Source of the DNA: Sinosporangium album
Lineage (GTDB): Bacteria > Actinomycetota > Actinomycetes > Streptosporangiales > Streptosporangiaceae
Direction: 5' to 3'
Length of the DNA stretch: 64,000 nucleotides
Assembly (NCBI RefSeq): GCF_900100605.1
Contig: NZ_FNCN01000006.1
Span: 88,476-152,475, forward strand
Made by a program: the position numbers and the translations under genes. This document shows positions 47,492-56,153 of this stretch, piece by piece (within the stretch, counting starts at the first letter, position 1; the number at the start of each line of letters is the position of its first letter). A model generated the notes under the pieces. It saw only the letters and a program-made list of their open reading frames with translations. It did not search any database and was not told the origin of the DNA.

Positions 47492-50451
47492 CGGGAACCC
47501 ACCCGCGCGAAGCCCGCCCGCGCGGGAGCGAGGGGAGGCGTGTGGACCGCGTCGTAGTCCGGCACGATGCCCCGCCGGCCGCGTCCGCCGGGCAGAGCCA
47601 GCAGAAAGACGACCAGCGCGAGCGCGCCCTGGGCCCACAGCCACCAGCGGTACGGCACCGCCCCCTCGGCGGAACCCCCGTCCCTGTGGGCGACGGGCAG
47701 GGTCGACTGCCACACGGTCGCGTCGGGAGTCGCGCTCTTCTTGACCAGGTCGGGATGGGTGTCGAGGGCGCGGATCAGCTGCGGGTCGACAGGGGAGGCC
47801 AGCACGACGAACCGCACGCCGAACTCCGCGAGGACCGCCAGGTCGCCGTCGCCCCGCCCCGACAGCAGCCCGGCGGCGGCGAGCTCGACACGGTCCCGCA
47901 CGTCGGGCTCGGTGCCGGGCAGGTCGGACTCGCCGATCAAGGGGGCCCTGCCCGGCAGCACGGTGTAGATCAGGCCGCCGTGTTCCGGAGCGGGACGCAC
48001 CATCAGGGCGCGGTCCCCCGGAGCCGCCGCGGCGGCGGCGACCGCCGGGAACGGCGGAGGAACGTCGCTGCGCAGGGGGCCTTGGACGCCGTTCGCCATC
48101 CAGAACCCCGCCGCCAGGACGGGGGTGGAGAAGGCCGCCGCGACGGCGGCGACGGCGAGCACTCCGCGCAGGCCACCGGCGGCGCGCATCTCGGCGACCG
48201 GTCGGGACATCAGCGCCGCCGCCGTGGCCAGGCCCATGGCGGCGAAGGCGAGCGGGACACCGGGCCAGGCGGGCGCCTCGACGCCGCCGGTCAGGCCGGT
48301 GGTGGTGACCCGGCTGACCAGGATCGACACGAGCAGCCCGAAGATCGCCACTCCCCATCCGATCGCCACGACCATGCGCCGCCGGCGTATCAGCAGCGCC
48401 GCGAGCGCCGACAGGACCAGGCCGGACGTGACCCAGAGCGGCGGCATCCCGGGGCCGCCGGGGCTCAGGGCCGCGAACGACTCGGCGGGAAGCGCGGGGT
48501 GGACCAGCGCGGGCCGGTGCAGTCCGGCTTCGAGCAGGAATCTGCCTGGGTGCTCCACGAGCTGGATCGCCCACGGAAGCAGCAGCAGGAGCGGCACGGT
48601 CAGCACGATGGCGAGGGCCTCGCCGGCGCCGCGCCGTACGCCGCCGAAGGCGACGGCGGCGAACACGCACAGGGCGGCCGTCAGCGCGTAGACCAGCGGG
48701 ACGAAGGCGCTGCCGACGGCGAGGGCGAGGCCGAGCGCGAAGGCGGCGCGGCGGGAGCCCCGGCGGTCCCGCGTGAGCATCGCCGCGGCGAGCCCGACGT
48801 AGACGGGCAGGAGCGTGAGGACGACGGCGGTGCCGAGTCGCCCGGTGGCGACGGCGCCCGTCGCCACGGGAAGCAGAGCATACGTGGCGCCCAGCCAGAA
48901 TCGAGCGTAGGGCGATGGAACGATGAAACGCAGCGCGAGATAGGCCGAAAGCCCCGCGAGTGGAACGCACCCGATGAGCAGCGCGGCGACCGCGGCCGGC
49001 ACATCGCTGAGGAACAGCACCGACAGTCCCGCAAGCACCGCGACGTACGGCGGAGCCCAGAATTCGCTGCCGAGTTCGGCGGCGTGGCGGTCCTCGACGT
49101 ACAACCGCCACAGGTCGGTGGCGTCGCCCGCCACCGGCACGAGGGCGCCGCCCCCGAGCAGGGAGCCGCCGAGCAGGTCCCGGGCGGCCACCGCGGTCAC
49201 GCCGAGCAATGCCATGACCAGCGGCACCCCCGGGCTGCCGAGCAACCCTCGCGTGCCTCCCGAGCCCGGTTCCCCTCCCCCGTTGCCACGTTCCCGCGCC
49301 GAGGGTCGGCCGGTGGCCGGGTCGGCGACCGCGCGGCCAGCCGCGCGGGCACCCGGGTCGGTTCCGAAGACGAGTGTCCGGAGCGCGCCGAACAGGCGTC
49401 GCCGCCCGGCTCCGGGCGGGGCGAGCAGGTGTTTCACCTCGCGGTAGCGCGCCCTGCGGCCGATGCGTCTTCGCCTTCTGCCGCGCAGGAGGCGCACCGG
49501 GCGCAGCAGCACGGCGCCGAGCGCGCTGATCTCGTCGAGGGCGCTTCCGGGCCGCTTGGCCAGCACGAGCCCCGCCGTGCGCAGCAGCGACCAGGCCGTG
49601 TTGCGCGCCAGCGCCCGCCACATGGCGAGGAGCGGGAGGTTGACCAGGACCACGAACATGGCGTTGCGGCGGTCGAGCCTCCGGGGGCGGTGCCGGCTCG
49701 CGGCGAGGGGGCGGCGCCCTCGCGCCGCGGCCTCGGCGTGCCACGCGACCGCCGCCGGGACGAACAGCACTTTGTATCCGGCGTTGCGCACACGCCAGCA
49801 GAAATCCAGATCATCTCGGAAGAGCGGCAGCCCCGGGTCGAAACCACCTATCTCATCCCAAACATCCCTGCGGATCAGCATGCCGGCCGTCGACACCGCC
49901 AGCACGTCGCCGGCTCCGTCGCGCTGCCCGTGATCGTATTCACCGCGGTCGAGCCCGGTGTGCCGCCGCCCCACCCGGTCCACGGTGACCCCCGCCTCCA
50001 GCAGGAGGTCGCGGTCGAGATGGTCGCGGAGCCCCGGTCCGAGAACGGCCGCCTCCGGCTCCCCCGCCGCGGCTCTGAGCAGCTCGTTCAGGGCCTCCCG
50101 GTCCGGCTCGCAGTCATCGTGCAGGAGCCAGATCCACTCCCGGCCCCCCGCCATGGGAGGCAGCGAGCGCACGGCCCGCGCCACCGCCGAACCGAAACCG
50201 GTGGAACGCGACAGGGTCAGCACTCCGTGGGCGCCGAAGGCCCTGGTGAGCAAGGCGCCGCCACCGTCGCGGCTGCCGTTGTCGACCCCCAACGCCCGGT
50301 CGGCCACCCGGCTCTGCTCGGCCACCGCGCGGAGCGTGCCCTCAAGCCGGCGCGCGGCGTCATGGGCGACGACGATGACGGTGACCAGGGGACGCGAGGA
50401 GGAACCAGCCGGTTCCACAGGGGACGGAACAGCGAGGGGGCTGAACGACAT
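47488..50451 (-). CDS. Large membrane glycosyltransferase, GT2 family
   Basis: This 987-residue protein has an N-terminal GT2 domain (residues about 20-290) with VTVIVVAHDAARRLEGTL, the nucleotide-binding Asp in DNGSRDGG, WLLHDDCEPD and the acceptor-side DDLDFCWRVRNAGYKV. The C-terminal two thirds hold a dozen or more membrane helices plus extracellular loops, the shape of polyprenyl-phosphate-sugar using enzymes. It sits between whiB and manB, so mannose or another envelope sugar is a plausible donor. ATG at 50451; its ribosome binding site is weak. Confidence 0.87.
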   Translation of the reverse strand: MSFSPLAVPSPVEPAGSSSRPLVTVIVVAHDAARRLEGTLRAVAEQSRVADRALGVDNGSRDGGGALLTRAFGAHGVLTLSRSTGFGSAVARAVRSLPPMAGGREWIWLLHDDCEPDREALNELLRAAAGEPEAAVLGPGLRDHLDRDLLLEAGVTVDRVGRRHTGLDRGEYDHGQRDGAGDVLAVSTAGMLIRRDVWDEIGGFDPGLPLFRDDLDFCWRVRNAGYKVLFVPAAVAWHAEAAARGRRPLAASRHRPRRLDRRNAMFVVLVNLPLLAMWRALARNTAWSLLRTAGLVLAKRPGSALDEISALGAVLLRPVRLLRGRRRRRIGRRARYREVKHLLAPPGAGRRRLFGALRTLVFGTDPGARAAGRAVADPATGRPSARERGNGGGEPGSGGTRGLLGSPGVPLVMALLGVTAVAARDLLGGSLLGGGALVPVAGDATDLWRLYVEDRHAAELGSEFWAPPYVAVLAGLSVLFLSDVPAAVAALLIGCVPLAGLSAYLALRFIVPSPYARFWLGATYALLPVATGAVATGRLGTAVVLTLLPVYVGLAAAMLTRDRRGSRRAAFALGLALAVGSAFVPLVYALTAALCVFAAVAFGGVRRGAGEALAIVLTVPLLLLLPWAIQLVEHPGRFLLEAGLHRPALVHPALPAESFAALSPGGPGMPPLWVTSGLVLSALAALLIRRRRMVVAIGWGVAIFGLLVSILVSRVTTTGLTGGVEAPAWPGVPLAFAAMGLATAAALMSRPVAEMRAAGGLRGVLAVAAVAAAFSTPVLAAGFWMANGVQGPLRSDVPPPFPAVAAAAAAPGDRALMVRPAPEHGGLIYTVLPGRAPLIGESDLPGTEPDVRDRVELAAAGLLSGRGDGDLAVLAEFGVRFVVLASPVDPQLIRALDTHPDLVKKSATPDATVWQSTLPVAHRDGGSAEGAVPYRWWLWAQGALALVVFLLALPGGRGRRGIVPDYDAVHTPPLAPARAGFARVGSR

Positions 50452-50766
50452 GTACTGCTTTCGGGGGGTTCGCAGACACCAGTGATCGGCGTGACCACCT
50501 TACCGCCCGGCCTCCGGCCGGTCAGGGAATCACGGAGGAACAGGGGCGGAGAAATGACGCGGCCACGCGGTCGCCGTAAGCGAGGCCGCGTGGCCGCCGA
50601 GCTCTCTTCATGCCCCCCACGATCCACCGGACGGACCATCTCTGGCCTGCCACGACGAATCGCCAAGCAATGCGAAAGCCGCTCTCTATGGGTGATATCC
50701 CGGTTGCCCGGGCTTCCTCTTCCGTTGACTGTTTCGTTCTCGCCGACTTCTCATCAGAGCCGTCGA
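50452..50766. other. Interval between whiB and the glycosyltransferase gene
   Basis: About 315 bp without a gene. It holds a strong hairpin at 50559-50597 (listed separately) and the 5' region of the glycosyltransferase gene. Nothing else was recognised. Confidence 0.5.
50559..50597 (-). terminator. Hairpin downstream of whiB
   Basis: A 12-bp perfect stem, GCGGCCACGCGG with its complement, is continued by TCGC/GCGA after a 2-nt bulge, with loop CGTAA. On the minus strand it is followed by GTCATTTCT. It probably ends the whiB transcript about 170 bp after the stop. Confidence 0.75.
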
Positions 50767-51024
50767 CTATCCTGCCTGGCGCTTGAGCCTTCGGCGCTCC
50801 CGCTCGGACAGCCCACCCCAGATGCCAAACCTCTCGTCGTGCTCAAGCGCGTATTCCAAACATTCAGCGCGCACTTCGCAGGATCGACAGACCTTCTTGG
50901 CCTCTCGTGTGGAGCCACCCTTTTCCGGGAAGAACGCCTCCGGGTCGGTCTGCGCGCACAAAGCGCGCTCCTGCCAGCCCAGATCTTCAGCGCTGAGCGC
51001 CTGTGCGATGACCGGTTCGGTCAT
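50767..51024 (-). CDS. whiB: WhiB-family iron-sulfur regulator (WhiB/WhmD/WhiB2)
   Basis: This 85-residue Wbl protein has cluster cysteines C23, C46, C49 and C55 (CxxC between the middle pair), the turn motif GIWGG and the basic tail SERERRRLKRQ. The core LGWQERALCAQTDPEAFFPEK is close to Streptomyces WhiB and Mycobacterium WhmD as I know them. Those proteins work with WhiA in sporulation septation and division. The ATG at 51024 has GGGAGG 5 nt upstream; the GTG at 51030 is too close to it. Its place beside fbiA matches Rv3260c. Confidence 0.95.
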   Translation of the reverse strand: MTEPVIAQALSAEDLGWQERALCAQTDPEAFFPEKGGSTREAKKVCRSCEVRAECLEYALEHDERFGIWGGLSERERRRLKRQAG

Positions 51025-51338
51025 GCACACCTCCCTGCCGCCCGCCCGCGATGGAGCCCCCCATGATCGCCCTCCTCATACCCACCCTTTGGAAGGCGTA
51101 ACAACACGTCTGTAATTACACGCGTGTCCAACGTGTGGAGTCAAGCGGCATGCCGGTATCCCGGGGAAAGAGCAGCTCGCCCCGGTTCAAAGCCCTGTGC
51201 TCGCGATGGGTGGGTTGCATGGCCATCGCACAACCATGTCCCGCAGAGACCTGCGGGGTCAGCGGTCGGAAACGTACCAGCCCATGTTCTGTACGTGACC
51301 GGGCGACACCTTCTCTCTACCTGGAGATTGCACGCCCT
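51025..51338. other. whiB upstream region
   Basis: About 314 bp have no supported gene. It contains GTAAC at 51098-51102 and a perfect 10-bp palindrome TGTAATTACA at 51111-51120, both candidate regulator sites ahead of whiB. The 710-residue protein gene ends at the far side. Confidence 0.45.
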
Positions 51339-53471
51339 TTACGCGCGTGGGTCCTTAGGTGAGTAGATAGCTGGGGGATCGATAAGCTCGTCCCTCTCCT
51401 TGCTCTGATCCCCACTGGTGGGCAGATGGGAGGGGTTGCCCCGCGGGTGAGCGAGCGCGTCCTCGTACGGCACCGCCGGCCGAGGCGAATAACCGAGCGC
51501 ATCGGTCGGGTAAGGAAGCGCCGGCTGGGTGCCCGCATGCGCCTGCTGGTAGTTCTCGGCCTGCTGATATGCCTGGGCGAGCTGCTGCGTGCGCGGGTCT
51601 CCGGGGCTGGACTCGTGATACGGATTCGGCAACTGCCCGTAGTCGTGGCTCGCGTAACCAGCGGGCGGCTGCGCCGACTGCTCGTACGGCTGCGCCGGCT
51701 GCTCATAGGGCTGCGCCGGCTGCTCATAGGGCTGCGGCGAGGGCGAGCCGTATGCCGGCGGGCGATCGGCGAACACGTCCCCGTCATCGTATTCCCCGTA
51801 ACTCCCCTGGCCCTGGGCCTGCGCGGGCCGACCGTACGCCGGGGCCGAGGGGTAAGTGCCCTGCGGTTTGTACGCATCCGGAGTGGAATCTTGGGGCTTG
51901 TAGACATCCGGGGAAGAATCTTGTGAAGTGTAGGAATTGTTCGGCCGGCCGTCCGGAGTCGGATACGTGATGTCCGGTCGGCTGTCGGTCGGCCTATAGG
52001 ACGGTGCGCCCTGGCCGTACGGCTCCGCCGGCGCGGGCATGAGGTGCGGCCCGGAGCTCTGCGCGGGCGTCGGGAGGGGGTAGACGCCCGTGGGGCCCTG
52101 GCCGTACGGGTCGGGGTTGGCGGCGGGGGCGGGAGGCTGCGGAAACGCCTCATACGCCGACGGCTCGGGCGAGCCGTGCCGCGGGGGCTCCGGCGAGCCG
52201 TGGGCGGGCCGCGGAGGCTCGGGCAGGCCATAACCCACCCGGCCGGGGTCGCTCTGGCCGAAGGCCGACTGTCCCTGGCCGCCCGGGCCCGCGGCCGGCT
52301 GTCCCGGGTCGCTCTGACCGAAGGCGGGCTGTCCCTGGCCGCCCGGGCCCGCGGCCGGCTGTCCCGGGTCGCTCTGACCGAAGGTGGGCTGTCCCTGGCC
52401 GCCCGGGCCGAAGGCGGGCCGGTGGGGCTCGCCCTGGCCGAAGGGGACGTGCCCGGGGTCGCTCTGGCCGAAGGCCGGCTGTCCGGCTTCGCCGTACGGC
52501 CCGCGCTCAGGGCCGGACGCGGCGTAGGCGGGGCCGCCCGGGGCGCTGTGGGCCGGGGCGCCGTGGGCCGGGGCCGGGCCGCCGGGCGCGGCGTGTCCAT
52601 AACCGGGCCGCCCCGGATCGGAGGGCTGCTCGAAGGAGGCGGGCGCGCGGTCGGGCTGGGGCTCGCTAGGGAGAGGGGCGGACGGCTGGGAGTGGACGAC
52701 CCGCTGCGTGGCCTCGGGATCGGACGCCACCTGCACGATGTGGTCGGGGTGGCCGGGCTGGCCGGGCTGGCCGGGCTGGCCGGGCTGGCCGGGCGCCGCC
52801 TGAACGACGGGCTCGGGACCCTGCTCGCCGGCTCGGCGCTCCGGCCCCGCCTGCGCCCCGGGGGGAGGCGGGCCGGGCGGTGCGGACGGCACCGGCAGGT
52901 CGGGCGGCGTGTAGGAGCGCGCCGTGCCGCGCCCGGTGGAGGCGCCCGGCGCACTGGCGCGGCCCGGCACCGGGGGGACGCCCGGCGGCGTTGCGGGCGG
53001 CTGGTAGGCGGAGCCCTGCTTCGCCGCCGCGCCGCCCGCCGGCTGCTTGGCCAGCGGCATCACGTAGAGAAGTGCGATCGCGACGAGCGCGAGCAGCGGC
53101 GCTCTGGTGAGAGCGAACTGGAGCAGGCTGCCGAACCCCGCGCCGAGGAAGAGGCCGGCGAGGAAGGCGAGCGCGCCGAACGCCAGGGAGACGGCGAGGA
53201 CGGCGGTCGCGCCGCGCACGACCGTGCCCGCCTTCGGGGTCGGGCTCCCGAACCTCGTCGCCAGGAGCGCCGCCCCGACGAGGAGGGCGACGTTGGTCGG
53301 TGCGACGAACGCGTTGATCTCGAAGACGCTGCGAGCGGCGAAGGAGATGCCTTCACCGAAGAGAAGCCCGAAGACGGACGTGACAACCTGGGCGGCGGCT
53401 GCGGCCAGCATCAGCCACGCCGCCGGTTCACGCAGCCGGCCTGCGTCGACTCTGATCACGACAACCCCCAC
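51339..53471 (-). CDS. Membrane protein with very long Pro/Gly/Gln repeat tail
   Basis: This 710-residue protein has four or five N-terminal transmembrane helices (about residues 15-145, e.g. AAWLMLAAAAAQVVTSVFGLLF) and a cytoplasmic tail of more than 500 residues rich in Pro, Gly, Gln and Tyr. The tail contains three copies of a 20-residue unit like GPGGQGQPAFGQSDPGQPAA, PGQ triplets and EQPAQPY heptads. The GTG at 53471 has AAGGAG 4 nt upstream. I recognise no catalytic domain. Such tails can condense or scaffold at the membrane; here that is inference. It shares its strand with whiB. Confidence 0.78.
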   Translation of the reverse strand: MGVVVIRVDAGRLREPAAWLMLAAAAAQVVTSVFGLLFGEGISFAARSVFEINAFVAPTNVALLVGAALLATRFGSPTPKAGTVVRGATAVLAVSLAFGALAFLAGLFLGAGFGSLLQFALTRAPLLALVAIALLYVMPLAKQPAGGAAAKQGSAYQPPATPPGVPPVPGRASAPGASTGRGTARSYTPPDLPVPSAPPGPPPPGAQAGPERRAGEQGPEPVVQAAPGQPGQPGQPGQPGHPDHIVQVASDPEATQRVVHSQPSAPLPSEPQPDRAPASFEQPSDPGRPGYGHAAPGGPAPAHGAPAHSAPGGPAYAASGPERGPYGEAGQPAFGQSDPGHVPFGQGEPHRPAFGPGGQGQPTFGQSDPGQPAAGPGGQGQPAFGQSDPGQPAAGPGGQGQSAFGQSDPGRVGYGLPEPPRPAHGSPEPPRHGSPEPSAYEAFPQPPAPAANPDPYGQGPTGVYPLPTPAQSSGPHLMPAPAEPYGQGAPSYRPTDSRPDITYPTPDGRPNNSYTSQDSSPDVYKPQDSTPDAYKPQGTYPSAPAYGRPAQAQGQGSYGEYDDGDVFADRPPAYGSPSPQPYEQPAQPYEQPAQPYEQSAQPPAGYASHDYGQLPNPYHESSPGDPRTQQLAQAYQQAENYQQAHAGTQPALPYPTDALGYSPRPAVPYEDALAHPRGNPSHLPTSGDQSKERDELIDPPAIYSPKDPRA
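52251..52410. repeat. 60-bp in-frame repeat in the Pro/Gly/Gln-rich protein gene
   Basis: Units begin at 52261, 52321 and (partial) 52381 with an exact 60-bp period and only a few substitutions. They encode 20-residue repeats. A separate 9-bp GCCGGGCTG array (PGQ codons) lies at about 52753-52796, and a 21-bp array at about 51660-51740. Confidence 0.92.
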
Positions 53472-53740
53472 TGAGCTCCTTATGGCCGACGCTGAGTTAA
53501 GCACATAGCCGACTTCGATGTCGGGCGACCCAAGAACATCCTCATTACTAACAAGACCTCACAAGTGCGGCTAATGACCTTGAAGCACCCCATCGCCTGA
53601 GCAATCCATCGAATCGCTATCACCGTATTTATCCGACGCATGTGGCACTTCTGCCTCCTCCCGGCCGCCGCGCGACACCCCCGCCCCCACGCCCCCCACC
53701 TCGACGGTAAGTCGGAATGCGGGATGGGACACTGTGCGAC

Positions 53741-54679
53741 ATGCGCATTGTGTCCCTCGCCGGAGGAATCGGCGGCGCCCGCTTCCTCCGTGGCCTCCTC
53801 GCCGCCACGCCCGACGCCGAGATCACGGTCATCGGCAACACCGGAGATGACATCACGCTGTTCGGGCTGCGGGTCTGCCCCGACCTCGACACGATCATGT
53901 ACACACTGGGCGGCGGCATCGACGAGAACCAGGGGTGGGGCCGGGCCGACGAAACGCACATCGTCAAGGAGGAACTGGCCGCCTACGGCATGGAGCCGCA
54001 GTGGTTCGGACTCGGCGACCGCGACTTCGCCACCCACATCGTCCGCACCCAGATGCTCAACGCGGGCTACTCCCTCACCCAGGTCACCGAGGCCCTGTGC
54101 GCGCGCTGGCAGCCCGGTGTACGGCTCCTGCCGATGAGCGACGACCGCGCCGAGACCCACGTCGTGGTCGAGGACGAGCACGGACGCCGCGCGATCCACT
54201 TCCAGGAATGGTGGGTACGGCTGCGCGCCTCGGTCCCCGCCCGGGACATCGCCCTGGTCGGCGCCGCCGAGGCCAAGCCCGCCCCCGGCGTGCTGGAGGC
54301 GATCCACAGCGCCGACGTCGTGATCCTGCCCCCGTCCAACCCTGTGGTGAGCATCGGCACGATCCTCCAGATCCAGGGCATCCGCCAGGCGTTGGAGACC
54401 AAGGTCGTCGTCGGTGTCTCCCCCATCATCGGCAACGCGCCTGTCCGCGGCATGGCCGACGCCTGCCTCACCGCGATCGGGGTGCCGACGACGGCCCAGG
54501 CCGTCCTGGAGCTGTACGGCGCGCCGCTCGTGGACGGCTGGCTGGTCGCCGAGGAGGACGGCGACGTCAGCCTGGACGGCGTCGAGGTGCGCGCCCGCCC
54601 CCTGCTCATGAGCGACCCCGAAGCGACCGCCGCCTTGGCCCGCGCCGCCCTCGACCTCGCCGGAGAGATCTCACGATGA
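53741..54679 (+). CDS. fbiA: Phosphoenolpyruvate/2-phospho-L-lactate transferase (F420 biosynthesis)
   Basis: This 312-residue CofD/FbiA enzyme joins the activated phospho-enolpyruvyl or lactyl guanosine diphosphate to Fo, making (dehydro-)F420-0. The glycine loop [35 protein letters not shown] and [15 protein letters not shown] are FbiA hallmarks. The ATG at 53741 begins MRIVSLAGG; no good ribosome binding site precedes it. The gene overlaps fbiB by 4 bp (ATGA), so the two are translationally coupled. Confidence 0.95.
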   Translation: MRIVSLAGGIGGARFLRGLLAATPDAEITVIGNTGDDITLFGLRVCPDLDTIMYTLGGGIDENQGWGRADETHIVKEELAAYGMEPQWFGLGDRDFATHIVRTQMLNAGYSLTQVTEALCARWQPGVRLLPMSDDRAETHVVVEDEHGRRAIHFQEWWVRLRASVPARDIALVGAAEAKPAPGVLEAIHSADVVILPPSNPVVSIGTILQIQGIRQALETKVVVGVSPIIGNAPVRGMADACLTAIGVPTTAQAVLELYGAPLVDGWLVAEEDGDVSLDGVEVRARPLLMSDPEATAALARAALDLAGEISR

Positions 54680-55953
54680 TCGCGATCCTCCCTGTTCACG
54701 GACTGCCCGAGATCGCACCGGGCGACGACCTGGCCGCGATCGTCGGCTCCGCCGTACCGGACCTGGCGGACGGCGACATCCTCGTCGTCACCTCCAAGAT
54801 CCTCAGCAAGGCCGAGGGGCGGGTGCGCCGGGCCGGCAGCCGCGCCGAGGCGATCGCCGAGGAGACGGTCCGGGTCGTCGCCCGCCGCGGCGACACGGTG
54901 ATCTCGCAGACCCGCCACGGCTTCGTGATGGCCGCGGCCGGGGTCGACGCCTCCAACACCGAATCCGGCACGGTGCTCCTCCTCCCCGAGGACCCCGACG
55001 CCTCCGCCCGCGCGCTCCGTGCGGCTCTGCGGGCGCGCCTCAGGGTGGACGTCGGCGTCATCGTCTCCGACACCTTCGGCCGCCCGTGGCGCGAGGGCCT
55101 CACCGACGTCGCCATCGGCGCCGCCGGGGTCGCGGTCTTGGCGGACTTCCGCGGCAAGACCGATGAACACGGCAACGCGCTGTCGGCCACCATCACCGCG
55201 CTCGCCGACGAGATCGCCTCCGCGGGCGAACTCGTCAAAGGCAAGCTGTCCGGCGTGCCGGTCGCGATCGTGCGCGGCCTGGCCGACCTGGTCACCGCCG
55301 ACGACGGCCCCGGCGCACGCGCGCTGCTGCGCTCCCCCGACGAGGACATGTTCCGGTACGGCTCCCGCGACGTCGTCTTCGCCCGCCGTACCATCCGGGA
55401 GTTCTCCGGCGAACCCGTCGACGGCGCCGCCGTACGGCGTGCCGTGGACGCGGCCATCGCGGCCCCGGCACCGCACCACACGACTCCGTGGCGTTTCGTC
55501 CTGCTGGAATCCGCCGAGTCGCGGGAGAAGCTGCTCGACGCCATGCTCGCGGCCTGGATCGAGGACCTGCGCGGCGACGGGTTCAATGAGGAGTCCATCG
55601 CGCGCCGCGTCAAGCGGGGCGAGGTGCTGAGGCGGGCGCCGTACCTCGCGGTGCCATGCCTGGTGATGGAGGGATCGCACACCTACCGCGACGAACGGCG
55701 CAACGGCGCCGAGCGCGAGATGTTCGTGGTCGCGACGGGCGCGGGCGTGCAGAACCTCCTGGTTCAGCTCGCGGTCGAAGGGCTCGGGTCGGCGTGGGTG
55801 TCGTCGACGATGTTCTGCCGGGACACCGTGCGGGATGTGCTGGGGCTGCCGCCCGAGTGGGACCCCATGGGCGCGGTGGCCATCGGCCATCCGGCCGCTC
55901 CCCCGCGCGAGCGCGCGCCGCGCAGCGCGGAAGACTTCATCGTGGTGCGCTGA
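54676..55953 (+). CDS. fbiB: F420:gamma-glutamyl ligase / dehydro-F420-0 reductase
   Basis: This 425-residue bifunctional FbiB has an N-terminal CofE-like ligase domain ([50 protein letters not shown]), which adds the poly-glutamate tail. The C-terminal nitroreductase-fold FMN domain ([49 protein letters not shown]) reduces dehydro-F420-0. Full length compares with about 448 in mycobacteria. The stop codon is the first TGA of a nine-copy 14-bp repeat. Confidence 0.95.
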   Translation: MIAILPVHGLPEIAPGDDLAAIVGSAVPDLADGDILVVTSKILSKAEGRVRRAGSRAEAIAEETVRVVARRGDTVISQTRHGFVMAAAGVDASNTESGTVLLLPEDPDASARALRAALRARLRVDVGVIVSDTFGRPWREGLTDVAIGAAGVAVLADFRGKTDEHGNALSATITALADEIASAGELVKGKLSGVPVAIVRGLADLVTADDGPGARALLRSPDEDMFRYGSRDVVFARRTIREFSGEPVDGAAVRRAVDAAIAAPAPHHTTPWRFVLLESAESREKLLDAMLAAWIEDLRGDGFNEESIARRVKRGEVLRRAPYLAVPCLVMEGSHTYRDERRNGAEREMFVVATGAGVQNLLVQLAVEGLGSAWVSSTMFCRDTVRDVLGLPPEWDPMGAVAIGHPAAPPRERAPRSAEDFIVVR

Positions 55954-56070
55954 TCCGTGTGCACTGATCCGTGTGCACTGAGGCATGTGCGCTGATCCGC
56001 GTGCACTGATCCGCGTGCGCTGAGGCATGTGCGCTGAGGCAGGTGCGCTGAGGCAGGTGCGCTGAGGCGC
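55945..56070. repeat. 14-bp tandem repeat seeded at the fbiB stop codon, 9 units
   Basis: Nine 14-bp units of type GTGCGCTGAGGCAT or GTGCACTGATCCGT begin at 55945 and every 14 bp after. Each carries a TGA (55951, 55965, 55979 and so on), and the first is the fbiB stop. As 14 is not a multiple of three, the stops cycle through all three frames. The array fills most of the gap between convergent fbiB and fbiC. Confidence 0.92.
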
Positions 56071-56153
56071 TCGGCCGTTTGAGTCCGGGTTCCCCGAGGC
56101 CGGGAACCCGGACGGCCTCCATGACCGCCTGGCATGACCGCCTGGCGCGAAGG

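Noticed and set aside
47492-49744. Long upstream extension of the DUF5719 frame
   Set aside because: It lies inside the glycosyltransferase gene in another frame. The DUF5719 protein starts at the GTG at 47491 with a signal anchor.
51160-51260. tRNA-like GGTTCAAAGCCC stretch upstream of whiB
   Set aside because: The T-loop-like piece is not accompanied by acceptor, D or anticodon stems in the right spacing.
55945-56070. CRISPR-like array after fbiB
   Set aside because: The units are contiguous 14-bp copies without unique spacers and there are no cas genes. It is a tandem repeat.
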